Assembly: GCF_033097365.1 (NCBI RefSeq) | Contig: NZ_AP028461.1 | Coordinates: 10,629,501 to 10,693,500 of the forward strand | Source: Actinoplanes sichuanensis | GTDB taxonomy: Bacteria; Actinomycetota; Actinomycetes; Mycobacteriales; Micromonosporaceae | Direction: 5' to 3' | Length of the DNA stretch: 64,000 bases | Part shown: positions 43,819-52,004 of the stretch, in pieces | Numbering within the stretch: position 1 is the first letter of the stretch | Layout of the letters: each line of letters starts with the position of its first letter | The notes under the pieces: generated by a model | The model's input: the letters and a program-made list of their open reading frames with translations, nothing else | Told to the model about the DNA's origin: nothing | Database searches by the model: none | Translations under genes and position numbers: made by a program

Positions 43819-45408
43819 ATGGACTACCAGGTGTTCGACACGACGCTGCGGGACGGCGGGCAGCGTGAGGGAATCAGCTACACGGTCGCCGACAAGCTCG
43901 CGGTCGCGCGTCTGCTGGACGAATTCGGCGTGGGTTTCATCGAGGGTGGCTGGCCGGGCGCCATGCCCAAGGACACCGAGTTCTTCGAACGGGCGAAGAC
44001 CGAGCTGGACCTGAAACACGCGGTGCTCGTCGCGTTCGGCGCGACCCGCAAGGCGGGTGTCGACGTGGCCGAGGATCCGCAGGTCAAGGCGCTGCTCGAC
44101 GCCGAGACCCCGGTGGTCTGCGTGGTCGCCAAGTCGGACATCAGGCACGTGGAGCGGGCGCTGCGCACCACCGGCGACGAGAACCTGGACATGGTCCGCG
44201 ACACGGTCCGGCACCTGGTGGCGAACGGGCGGCGCGCGTTCGTCGACTGTGAGCACTTCTTCGACGGCTTCCGCCACGACCCGGCGTACACGGCGAGCGT
44301 CGTCAAGGCGGCGTTCGAGGCCGGCGCCGAACGGGTCATCATGTGCGACACCAACGGCGGCATGCTCCCCTCGATGGTCACCAAGGCGATCGAGCAGGTC
44401 GTGGAACTGACCGGGGTGAGCCCGGACCAGCTCGGCATCCACTGCCAGAACGACACCGCCTGCGCGGTCGCGAACACGGTCGCCGCCGTCGAGGCCGGCG
44501 TCAAGCACTTCCAGTGCACGGCCAACGGGTACGGCGAACGCCCCGGCAACGCCGACCTGTTCGCCGTGGTCAGCAACCTGCAACTCAAGCTCGGGCTGAA
44601 GGTCCTACCGGACGGATGCCTGGAGAAGGCGACGCGGGTCTCCACCGCGCTCGCCGAGATCGCCAACATCGCCCCCGACACCCACCAGGCCTATGTCGGG
44701 GCCGCGGCGTTCGCCCACAAGGCGGGCCTGCACGCGAGCGCGATCAAGGTGGATCCGCTGCTCTACAACCACGTCGACCCGTCGGTGGTGGGCAATGACA
44801 TGCGGATCCTGGTAACGGAGATGGCCGGCCGGGCCAGCATCGAGCTCAAGAGCCGTGAGCTCGGACTGGACCTGGCCGGCCACCCGGACACCCTGACGAA
44901 GGTGACCCGGAAGGTCAAGGACCTGGAGGCCACCGGCTGGTCGTTCGAGGCCGCCGACGCCTCGTTCGAGCTGCTGGTACGCAGTGAGCTGCCCGGTGCC
45001 GACCTGGCCCGGCCGTTCACCCTGGAGTCGTACCGGGTGCTGGTCGAGCACCGGGAGGACGGCACGGTCATCTCCGAGGCGACCGTGAAGGTGCGGGTCC
45101 GCGGTGAACGGGTGATCGCCACGGCCGAGGGCAACGGCCCGGTCAACGCCCTCGACGAGGCCTTGCGTACCGCACTGACCAGCCACTACGCGCACCTCAA
45201 GTCGTTCGAGCTGACCGACTACAAGGTGCGGATCCTGGAGGGCAGCCACGGTACGAACGCCGTCACCCGGGTGCTGCTGGAGACCAGCGACCACAACCGG
45301 GAGTGGACCACCGTCGGCGTGCACGAGAACATCGTCGAGGCCAGCTGGACGGCCCTGGTCGACGCCCTCACCTACGGCCTGGCCCGTACGTCAGCTCCCG
45401 CTTCCTGA
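43819..45408 (+). CDS. cimA: (R)-citramalate synthase
   Basis: Condenses acetyl-CoA with pyruvate to citramalate, a threonine-independent route to 2-oxobutyrate for isoleucine. The 529-residue protein has the TIM barrel with DTTLRDGGQREG (residues 6-17), metal-site HCQNDTACAVANT and GYGERPGNADL, plus a C-terminal LeuA-type regulatory domain (about 390-529). LeuA-like enzymes share the fold, so 2-oxo-acid specificity is inferred from the CimA-type N-terminus and length. GAAAGGA precedes the ATG. The BCAA leader upstream fits an Ile-branch enzyme. The stop overlaps the convergent ThrRS-like gene by 18 bases. Confidence 0.9.
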   Translation: MDYQVFDTTLRDGGQREGISYTVADKLAVARLLDEFGVGFIEGGWPGAMPKDTEFFERAKTELDLKHAVLVAFGATRKAGVDVAEDPQVKALLDAETPVVCVVAKSDIRHVERALRTTGDENLDMVRDTVRHLVANGRRAFVDCEHFFDGFRHDPAYTASVVKAAFEAGAERVIMCDTNGGMLPSMVTKAIEQVVELTGVSPDQLGIHCQNDTACAVANTVAAVEAGVKHFQCTANGYGERPGNADLFAVVSNLQLKLGLKVLPDGCLEKATRVSTALAEIANIAPDTHQAYVGAAAFAHKAGLHASAIKVDPLLYNHVDPSVVGNDMRILVTEMAGRASIELKSRELGLDLAGHPDTLTKVTRKVKDLEATGWSFEAADASFELLVRSELPGADLARPFTLESYRVLVEHREDGTVISEATVKVRVRGERVIATAEGNGPVNALDEALRTALTSHYAHLKSFELTDYKVRILEGSHGTNAVTRVLLETSDHNREWTTVGVHENIVEASWTALVDALTYGLARTSAPAS

Positions 45409-46596
45409 CCGCTGTTCCCGGGCGGCGGCTCTGATCAGGTCGATCGCCGCCGCCTCGGGCATCGGATCCAGCCGGCTCCCGTCCCGGAGTCGCAGGGCGA
45501 CCCGACCCGAGGCGGCCTCCCGGGCGCCGATCACCGCGATGTACGGAACCCGGCGGTGGTCCCGGATGCGGGCGCCGACCGAGCCGTCGGGCACCACCGC
45601 CACCCGCAGGTCGGCGGCCGAGTCCGCGAACGAGCGGGCCGCCGCGTCCTGGTCGGCGCCGAGCGGTAGGACGGCCAGCTGGACCGGTGCGTACCAGACC
45701 GGGAACGCGCCCTCGTGCACCTCGATCAGGTGCCCGAACAGCCGCTCCATCGACCCGGCCAGACTGCGGTGCACCATCACCGGCCGATCCCGCCCGCCGC
45801 TCGCGTTCGCGTACTCCAGCTCGAACCGCTCCGGCTGGTGATAGTCGATCTGTACGGTGGCGAGGGTCCACTCCCGACCGGACGGATCGGCGACCTGGAT
45901 GTCGATCTTCGGGCCGTAGAACGCGGCCTCACCGGGCACCGCCGCGTACTCGACCCCCGCCTCGGCCAGCGCCCCGCGCAGCAGCGCCTCGGCCCGGGCC
46001 CACGAGTCGTCGTCACCGCCGTACTTCTTCCCCGGCCCGCGCAGCGACAGCTGGTAGGCGACCGGGCCCATGCCGAGCGAGGCGTGCGCCCGCCGCATCA
46101 GTGCCAGTACCCCGGCCACCTCGGCACCGGCCTGCTCCTCGGCGCAGAAGATGTGCGCGTCGTTGAGCAGCATCTGCCGGACCCGGGACAGGCCGCCGAC
46201 CACGCCCGACCGCTCGGCCCGGTACATCGGTCCGAGCTCGGCGATCCGCAACGGCAGATCCCGGTACGACCGCCCGCGCGACTTGAAGATCAGCGCGTGA
46301 TGCGGGCACAGGCTGGGCCGCAGCACCAGCTCGTCGTCGCCGACCCGGATCGGCGGGAACATGTCGTCGGCGAAGTTGCGCCAGTGACCGGAGAGCTCGT
46401 ACATCCGGCGTTTGCCCAGAGCCGGTGAATACACGTGCCGATATCCGGCGCGCCGCTCCAGGTCGTACAGATAGGACTCCACCTCGTGACGGGCGGCCGC
46501 GCCGTCCGGCAGCCAGAACGGCAGGCCGGCGCCGATCAGCGGATCGGAGTCGAAGAGGTTCAGCTCGCGGCCGAGCCGGCGGTGATCGATGGACAT
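45391..46596 (-). CDS. threonyl-tRNA synthetase paralogue lacking TGS and editing domains
   Basis: 401 residues, against about 640-690 for full ThrRS. It holds the class II catalytic core: zinc Cys in RPSLCPHH, motif 2 around AELGPMYRAERSG, LNDAHIFC with the second zinc ligand, and VMVHRSLAGSMERLFG with motif 3. An anticodon-binding domain follows (about 300-400). The N-terminal TGS and editing domains are absent, so it should charge tRNA-Thr without proofreading Ser-tRNA-Thr. ATG preceded by GAGGGA. A Thr-rich leader and terminator precede it, so it is probably induced by threonyl-tRNA shortage and may be a backup or inhibitor-resistant enzyme (inference). A housekeeping thrS is expected elsewhere. 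Confidence 0.85.
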   Translation of the reverse strand: MSIDHRRLGRELNLFDSDPLIGAGLPFWLPDGAAARHEVESYLYDLERRAGYRHVYSPALGKRRMYELSGHWRNFADDMFPPIRVGDDELVLRPSLCPHHALIFKSRGRSYRDLPLRIAELGPMYRAERSGVVGGLSRVRQMLLNDAHIFCAEEQAGAEVAGVLALMRRAHASLGMGPVAYQLSLRGPGKKYGGDDDSWARAEALLRGALAEAGVEYAAVPGEAAFYGPKIDIQVADPSGREWTLATVQIDYHQPERFELEYANASGGRDRPVMVHRSLAGSMERLFGHLIEVHEGAFPVWYAPVQLAVLPLGADQDAAARSFADSAADLRVAVVPDGSVGARIRDHRRVPYIAVIGAREAASGRVALRLRDGSRLDPMPEAAAIDLIRAAAREQRSGSGS

Positions 46597-46631
46597 GTCG
46601 GGTCTCCCTCGTTTCGGGGACCCCGGACGAC

Positions 46632-46657
46632 AAAGCCCCGGGCATGTCGCCCGGGGC
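46632..46657 (-). terminator. attenuator terminator of the ThrRS-like gene
   Basis: Perfect 9-bp stem GCCCCGGGC / GCCCGGGGC with a 5-base loop, followed on the minus strand by TTT. It lies between the Thr leader and the ThrRS-like start. Confidence 0.75.
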
Positions 46658-46670
46658 CGGTCGTCGCTCT

Positions 46671-46718
46671 CTAGCGCAGCATCGACTCGTCGCCGGGAAC
46701 TCCCGGCGTGGTCGTCAT
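46671..46718 (-). CDS. Thr-codon leader peptide MTTTPGVPGDESMLR
   Basis: A 15-codon frame with ACG-ACC-ACG (Thr x3) right after the ATG; an in-frame start five codons earlier (46733) gives MMLSS before it. A 7-bp hairpin (46691-46708) overlaps the codons after the Thr run, and an intrinsic terminator follows the stop. The layout predicts derepression of the downstream ThrRS paralogue when Thr-tRNA is scarce. Confidence 0.7.
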   Translation of the reverse strand: MTTTPGVPGDESMLR

Positions 46719-46743
46719 CGAGCTGAGCATCATGCCGACGATG

Positions 46744-47283
46744 CTACGAGGTGGCGGAACGCGTCTCCAACCAGTTTTCCGAGAGCAGCTGGAAGAGGTA
46801 GTGGTCCGCCCAGTCACCGGCGATCCGCAGGTACCTGGGCGCCATCCCGAACCGGACGAAGCCGTTGCGCTCCAGGACACGCTGTGACCGTACGTTATGA
46901 AGCATCGTGCCCGCCTCGAGCCGATGCAGACCGTAAGTGAGGAAGGCCGCCTCGGCCACCGCCGCGACAGCGGCGCTCGCGACGCCCCGCCCGGTGGCCG
47001 CCGCGTCCACCCAGTAGCCCAGGTTCGCCGACTGGAACGCACCGTGCACCACGTTCGACAGATTGACCCGGCCGATGATCCGGCCGCCCTCGACGATCGC
47101 GTGCGGCAACGCGTTGCCGGACCGCAGGGAGTCGGAGATGACCTGCCACTGGCCCTCGGGGGTGTAGTAGCTCTCCTCGCGCAGCGGGTCCCAGGGCGCC
47201 ATGTGCTCGCGATTGGCCCGTAGCAGGGCCGCCATCGCCTCGGCGTCGGCCGGGCTGATCAGCCGGATCGAGATGTCGCTCAT
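46744..47283 (-). CDS. GNAT-family N-acetyltransferase (RimJ/RimL-like)
   Basis: 179 residues with the acetyl-CoA-binding motif A in the segment GYWVDAAATGRGVASAAVAA and the RimJ/RimL-type C-terminus (LHRLEAGTMLHNVRSQRVLE). In the family it acetylates ribosomal-protein N-termini or small amines; the substrate here is unknown. The start overlaps the stop of the upstream exo/endonuclease gene by four bases, so the two are coupled. The stop lies just upstream of the Thr leader, so part of the ThrRS transcript may arise by read-through. Confidence 0.85.
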   Translation of the reverse strand: MSDISIRLISPADAEAMAALLRANREHMAPWDPLREESYYTPEGQWQVISDSLRSGNALPHAIVEGGRIIGRVNLSNVVHGAFQSANLGYWVDAAATGRGVASAAVAAVAEAAFLTYGLHRLEAGTMLHNVRSQRVLERNGFVRFGMAPRYLRIAGDWADHYLFQLLSENWLETRSATS

Positions 47284-48275
47284 GTGGCCGGGACGGTCAG
47301 CCAGGCGATCACCGCTCGGTGATCGGAGTCCTTCACACTGTGCACCTGGACATCTTTCACCCCGATCCGGTCATCGGCCAACACGTGGTCGATGGTGACC
47401 GGCGGAATCGGATCCCCGTCGTACGGGCCCCACGTGCCGATCCAGCCCTTCCCGACGGCGTCGGCGGCATCCCGGTAACCGGTGGCGATCAGGTCACGCA
47501 GCGGCTTGTGGTCGAGGGTCGCGTTGAAGTCGCCCAGCAGGACCTTCGGCAGCCCGCCGGCGGCCGGCACCTGGTCGGCGAGGTCGGCGCTCCAGCCGGA
47601 CACCACGTCCCGGCTCGACGGGGCGAGCGGGTGCACCGACTCGACGTAGACCGTCCCGGCGCCCGGCACCTGCACGGTCGCGTGCGCCTGCTGGAAGCCA
47701 CCGTCGTTGCGGCGGGATGCCTGCTCGGCGAAGTCGTAGCGTGAGTAGAGGGCGGAACCGCTCGCACCCCACTCCGGGGCGAGCTGGTTGAACGGCAGCA
47801 CCTGCTCCAGCCCGGCGGCCTGGAGCGCCTGCTGCCCCCGCTCGGTGAACTCCTGCACGGCCAGCACGTCGACCGCGTTGTCCCGGACCAGCCTGACGAT
47901 CTCGCCGGCGTCGGCGCCGCCGAACAGCATGTTCGTCGTCATCACCCGCAGCTCGACGCCGCTCGACGGGCCTCGGTCGCCGTCGGCCACCACCCGCGGC
48001 ACGGTGGCCAGGGCGAACCCGAAAGCGATCAGGGCCGCCACCGCGGCGGCGGCCCACCGGCGGGTGGCCAGGGCGGCGAGGACCGGAAGCAAGGTCCAGA
48101 TCGCGACGTACGGCGTGAACGCCAGCAGTTGCACCCAGAAGCCGGCATCCCACCCGAACGTCCGCGCCGGGAGCCAGATCACCGCCGGGATCAGCGAAAG
48201 CCAGAGCAGGCCGGTCCACACGATGCGGCGGCGCCCGGCCGGGCGTGCCGCGGGTGGCGCGTCGGTGATCGTCAT
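47280..48275 (-). CDS. membrane-anchored endonuclease/exonuclease/phosphatase-family protein
   Basis: 331 residues. Three predicted helices in the first ~95 residues are followed by an EEP domain facing outward: TTNMLFGGADAGE, VLAVQEF with the catalytic Glu, LGDFNAT, and terminal SDHRAV. Such membrane EEP proteins are common in actinobacteria and may be nucleases or phospholipid/inositol phosphatases; the substrate is not readable. Overlaps the GNAT gene (ATGA). A 53-base gap separates it from the Rpn-like fragment. Confidence 0.83.
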   Translation of the reverse strand: MTITDAPPAARPAGRRRIVWTGLLWLSLIPAVIWLPARTFGWDAGFWVQLLAFTPYVAIWTLLPVLAALATRRWAAAAVAALIAFGFALATVPRVVADGDRGPSSGVELRVMTTNMLFGGADAGEIVRLVRDNAVDVLAVQEFTERGQQALQAAGLEQVLPFNQLAPEWGASGSALYSRYDFAEQASRRNDGGFQQAHATVQVPGAGTVYVESVHPLAPSSRDVVSGWSADLADQVPAAGGLPKVLLGDFNATLDHKPLRDLIATGYRDAADAVGKGWIGTWGPYDGDPIPPVTIDHVLADDRIGVKDVQVHSVKDSDHRAVIAWLTVPAT

Positions 48276-48328
48276 GGCGGCGACGGTATCCGCAGGTCGC
48301 CAACCCGGATGGGGGAACGCGGCTCAGG

Positions 48329-48610
48329 TCACAGAATCGACGGTGGTCGTCGGGCGAGCGGGCCACCCAGATCCTCCACCCGGTCGGCGTTCGCCGCCCG
48401 CCTGACCCATCGGTAGATCTGAGCGGGATCGCGGCAGTCGCGGATGGTGTCGCGGGCCTCGCCGGACACCTCGACGCCGCGCGCCTTGAGCACGTGGAAC
48501 AGGGCCCCGGTCATGCCGGAGATGCGGCCCTCGGCCCGGCCCTCGGCTTCGGCTCGGGCGGCCATGCGTCGCAGGAGGTCCTTCGGAAGGTTGTACCCGA
48601 TGCGCGTCAT
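48329..48610 (-). pseudogene. C-terminal fragment of the Rpn-like nuclease family
   Basis: 93 residues. The part MTGALFHVLKARGVEVSGEA...RVEDLGGPLA aligns to the tail of the frame at 42031-42825 (LITVLTARGIEVSDEA...RIEDLGGSLA), but the nuclease core is missing. It may be a free-standing small ORF (ATG present) or a decayed remnant; I favour a remnant. Confidence 0.55.
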
Positions 48611-48694
48611 GGATCCACCGTACGCCTAGCTGAACCATGACAGCTAGGCGCTGGTCAGGGTGTGCGACCATCAGATCGCACACCCTGTCCGTCG

Positions 48695-50035
48695 TCAGAC
48701 GTCCGCGTCGACGACCTCGCCGAACTCGGCGAGCTCGGCCCGGATCACCGCACCGTCACCCTCGACCACCAGGGTCAGGGCGTCCACGTGCAGGTGCTCG
48801 GCGGCCGCCTTCGACACCTGCTCGACGGTCGCCTCCAGGTACTCCCGGCGCAGCGTCTCGTAGTAGTCGTCGGGCAGGCCGTGCACCACCAGAGTGCTCA
48901 GCGCCCCGGCGATCGCCCCCGGCGTCTGCATCTCCACCGACAGCTGGCCGGCCCGCCACGAACGCGCCACCTCCAACTCCTCCTCGGTGATGCCCTCCGC
49001 CTGGGTGCGGGCGATCTCGCCGAGCGTGTCCCGGATCGCCGGGGCGGTCACCGCGGTCTGCACCCCGGCGGCCACCTCGAAGCGGCCCCATCGGCGGCTC
49101 ATCGCGTACGACCCACGGATCCCGTAGGTGTACCCCTTCACCTCGCGGATCAGGTGGTTGAGCCGGGACGTGAACGCGCCGCCCAGAATCGTCGCGGCCA
49201 ACGTCATCGGCACGTAGTCGGGGGTGGCCCGCTCCGGTGCCCGATGCCCCAGCCGCAGCGTCGACTGCACCGAGTCCGGACGGTCCACCAGGATCAGGCG
49301 CCGCCGGACCGGCAGAATCGCGCTGAGCGGGCCCTCCTGCTCCAGCGGCTCGCCGGAGGTCCCCTCGAAGGCGGCCTCGGCCAGCGCCGCCAGGTCGAGC
49401 GCGTCCAGATCGCCGGCGACCAGCAGGACACCCGGCCGCCGCAGCCAGGCCTCGTGGAAGGCGAGCACGTCGTCCACGGTCACCGCGGCCACCGACGTGG
49501 GATCGCCGTGCAGCGGCCGACCGAACCGCCCCTCGGCACCGAACAGGTCGGCCCGCAGCGCGGCGTCGGCACGCGGGCCGGGTTGCGCCCAGTCCATCCG
49601 CAGCGCCGTGACCTCGTCGTCGCGGACCCGCCGCACGTCGGCCGGGTCCAGCTTCGGGGTACGGGCGGCCTCGGCGGCCAGGCGCACGGCGTCGGCCAGC
49701 AGCGGACCCGGGGCGGACACCCCGACCCGGAAGGTGTCCCAGTCCACCCCGGGGGACAGCTCCGCGCCCAGGCTCTCCAGGGCCAGTGCGTACGCCGCCG
49801 AGTCCCGTTTGCGGGTGCCCTCCTCCAACGACTTGGCGAGCACGGTGGCCGTACCCTCCCGGCCGTCCGCCTCGCGGGCCGCGCCCGCGTCCAGCAGGAG
49901 CAGGGCGCTCGCCAGGATCTGACCCGGCATGTGGGCCGCGATGACCGTGCCGCCGTGCGCGGTGACCCGCCGGATCACCGGAAACGAGTACGGCCGGGCC
50001 GCTCCGGCGCCCGGACGGGTGGTGACGAGGGTCAT
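48695..50035 (-). CDS. M16 peptidase family, non-catalytic partner subunit
   Basis: 446 residues with the two-lobed M16 (insulinase/MPP-like) fold. The zinc motif HxxEH is missing (LAKSLEEGT in its place), so this is the beta-type subunit, while the substrate-handling block (RLNHLIREVKGYTYGIRGSY) is kept. ATG 50035 is chosen because it aligns with the family start. It follows the catalytic subunit by 55 bases. The two normally form a heterodimer that degrades peptides in the cytosol or processes secreted ones. Confidence 0.9.
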   Translation of the reverse strand: MTLVTTRPGAGAARPYSFPVIRRVTAHGGTVIAAHMPGQILASALLLLDAGAAREADGREGTATVLAKSLEEGTRKRDSAAYALALESLGAELSPGVDWDTFRVGVSAPGPLLADAVRLAAEAARTPKLDPADVRRVRDDEVTALRMDWAQPGPRADAALRADLFGAEGRFGRPLHGDPTSVAAVTVDDVLAFHEAWLRRPGVLLVAGDLDALDLAALAEAAFEGTSGEPLEQEGPLSAILPVRRRLILVDRPDSVQSTLRLGHRAPERATPDYVPMTLAATILGGAFTSRLNHLIREVKGYTYGIRGSYAMSRRWGRFEVAAGVQTAVTAPAIRDTLGEIARTQAEGITEEELEVARSWRAGQLSVEMQTPGAIAGALSTLVVHGLPDDYYETLRREYLEATVEQVSKAAAEHLHVDALTLVVEGDGAVIRAELAEFGEVVDADV

Positions 50036-50090
50036 GCTGTGCCTCCTTGTGCGTGCCGGGCCGGCCCCTGCTTCGCTGCGGTGCGGCCCA

Positions 50091-51404
50091 TCACGCGGCT
50101 TCCTCGGGAACGTAGGTGAGAGTGACGCGGGACTCCGGGCGCAGCACCTGGCGGGCCGCCTCGGTGACGTCCTCGGCCGTGACGGCCAGCCACTTGGGCA
50201 GACGGTCGGCGGCGGTCGCCGGGTCACCGAACTGGGTCGCATAGCGCCCGAGCAGATCGGCCCGGCCGTACGCCGTGGACACGCCCCGCCACCACGAGGT
50301 GGTCAGCAGCGCCTTCGCCCGGTTCAGCTCGTCGGCGGTGACCGGTTCGTCGATCAGGCTCTGCACCACCTCGGCCAGGCCCGCCTCCAGCGTCTCCAGG
50401 TCGACGCCGTCCTTCGCGGTGGCGGTGATGATCAGCGGGGCCGGCGCGTGCGCCAGATCCACCCCGTAGGCCCCGATGTAGTCGGGCTGGGCGATCCGCG
50501 AGCCGTCGGCGAGCCGCTGGTAGAGCCGGCTGCCCCGGCCACTGCCGAGAACCGTCGACAGCACCGTGATCGCGTCGTACCCGGCCGTGCCGAACGGGTA
50601 GGTGCGGTGCGACAGGTAGATCCGCGGAGCCGGCACGTTCGCGGTGACCGCCTCGCGTACCGCCTGGTCGGCCGGGATCGGCAGGGTCCCGTCCGGTGCC
50701 GCCGGAATGCCGGGAACCGTGGCGATCGCCCCGAAGTACTTCTCCGCCAGCGCGAACACCTCGGCCGCGGTGGTGTCGCCGACGACCGTCAGGACCGCGT
50801 TGTTCGGCGCGTAGTACTGCTGGTGGAACGCCTTGAACGTGTCCAGCGCGGCCCCGTTCAGATCCTCCATCGACCCGATCGTCGAGTGATGGTACGGGTG
50901 CCCCTCCGGGTACAGCAGTGGCAGCAGACGCAGCCACGCGTCACCGTAGGGCACGTTCTCGTACCGCTGACGCCGCTCGTTCTTGACCACCTCACGCTGG
51001 TTGTCCAGCGTCTCCTGGGTCAGCGCCGGAACCAGACCGCCCATCCGGTCGGCCTCCAGCCAGAGCGCCAACTCCAGATGCTCGGACGGCATCGTCTCGA
51101 AGTAGTTCGTCCGGTCCGGGTTGGTGGTCGCGTTCAGCGAACCGCCGTTGCCCTGGACCAGCTTCATGTGCTCGGTCTTCTTCACGTGCTGCGAACCCTC
51201 GAACATCAGATGCTCGAAGAGATGCGCGAACCCGGTCTGGCCTGGCGGCTCGTGCCGGGAGCCGACGTCATACCAGAGGTTGACGCAGACGACTGGCGCC
51301 GTCCGGTCCTCGCTGACGACGACGCGCAGACCGTTCGCGAGCTGCGTGGTTTCAATGGGCCACGGATAACCGGTCGCGGCGACCGGTGCGGATGGTGACG
51401 TCAC
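50091..51404 (-). CDS. M16 zinc peptidase, catalytic subunit
   Basis: 437 residues, GTG start. The inverted zinc motif is H61-L-F-E64-H65 in FAHLFEHLMFEG, with the distal Glu expected about 75 residues on. The C-terminal half carries the usual M16C domain. It pairs with the inactive subunit downstream in an operon typical of actinobacteria. The start region abuts a 35-bp tandem repeat that may regulate it together with the divergent arfB-like gene. Confidence 0.92.
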   Translation of the reverse strand: MTSPSAPVAATGYPWPIETTQLANGLRVVVSEDRTAPVVCVNLWYDVGSRHEPPGQTGFAHLFEHLMFEGSQHVKKTEHMKLVQGNGGSLNATTNPDRTNYFETMPSEHLELALWLEADRMGGLVPALTQETLDNQREVVKNERRQRYENVPYGDAWLRLLPLLYPEGHPYHHSTIGSMEDLNGAALDTFKAFHQQYYAPNNAVLTVVGDTTAAEVFALAEKYFGAIATVPGIPAAPDGTLPIPADQAVREAVTANVPAPRIYLSHRTYPFGTAGYDAITVLSTVLGSGRGSRLYQRLADGSRIAQPDYIGAYGVDLAHAPAPLIITATAKDGVDLETLEAGLAEVVQSLIDEPVTADELNRAKALLTTSWWRGVSTAYGRADLLGRYATQFGDPATAADRLPKWLAVTAEDVTEAARQVLRPESRVTLTYVPEEAA

Positions 51405-51416
51405 CCGACCAATCTT

Positions 51417-51486
51417 GCCCTGTATGTGGCGACTACGTCGCCGCAGATCCCGCCCTGTATGTGGCGACTACGTCCCCGCAGAGCCG
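51417..51486. repeat. two tandem 35-bp repeats in the M16/arfB-like divergent region
   Basis: Units start at 51417 and 51452 and share GCCCTGTATGTGGCGACTAC; the 3' parts differ at a few positions. Unit 1 contains the exact inverted repeat GGCGAC-TAC-GTCGCC. Tandem copies between divergent genes suggest an operator or promoter duplication. Confidence 0.6.
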
Positions 51487-51542
51487 CGCTGTCCGACCCG
51501 AATGCGGCTTTACTCCGTGGCGCGCGGATCAAGGAGGGTGCG

Positions 51543-51980
51543 ATGCTGGGCGGCGTGCTTGAGGACGTACGGGTGAATGACCGCCTGACCATCCCGGCGG
51601 CCGAACTCTCGTGGCGTTTCTCCCGCGCGAGCGGCCCCGGTGGTCAGGGCGTCAACACCACCGATTCGAGGGTCGAGCTGTCGTGGGACGTGCTCGGCTC
51701 GGACCTGCTGCCCCCGATGTTGAAGGAGCGCGCCGCCGAACGGCTCGGCAACCGGCTGGTGAGCGGTGTGATCACCGTCATCGCTTCCGAGCACCGGTCC
51801 CAGCTGCGTAACCGGGAGGCCGCCGCCGATCGCCTGGCCGGCCTGATCGCCGGGGCCGTCGCCGCGCCGCCTCGGGCCCGTCGCGCGACCAAACCGACCC
51901 GTGGCTCGGTGGAGCGCCGCATCGCCGACAAGAAGCGCCGGGCCCAGACCAAACGCAACCGCCGCGGCAGCGACGACTGA
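51543..51980 (+). CDS. arfB: ArfB/YaeJ-like peptidyl-tRNA hydrolase for ribosome rescue
   Basis: 145 residues. The GGQ catalytic loop is at residues 33-35 (SGPGGQGVNTT), and a basic C-terminal tail (RRATKPTRGS...KKRRAQTKRNRR) would lie in the empty mRNA channel, as in E. coli ArfB. Start chosen at the ATG 7 bases after AAGGAGGG; longer in-frame starts would translate the tandem repeat. No codon-recognition domain, so it is not a standard release factor. Confidence 0.9.
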   Translation: MLGGVLEDVRVNDRLTIPAAELSWRFSRASGPGGQGVNTTDSRVELSWDVLGSDLLPPMLKERAAERLGNRLVSGVITVIASEHRSQLRNREAAADRLAGLIAGAVAAPPRARRATKPTRGSVERRIADKKRRAQTKRNRRGSDD

Positions 51981-52004
51981 CCCGACCCGCGGCGGGACGA
52001 CGCC

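Noticed and set aside
42826..44583. Upstream extension of the Rpn-like frame to 44583
   Set aside because: It is antisense to cimA and overlaps the phosphatase gene in another frame; no family similarity upstream of LPAYDEAH.
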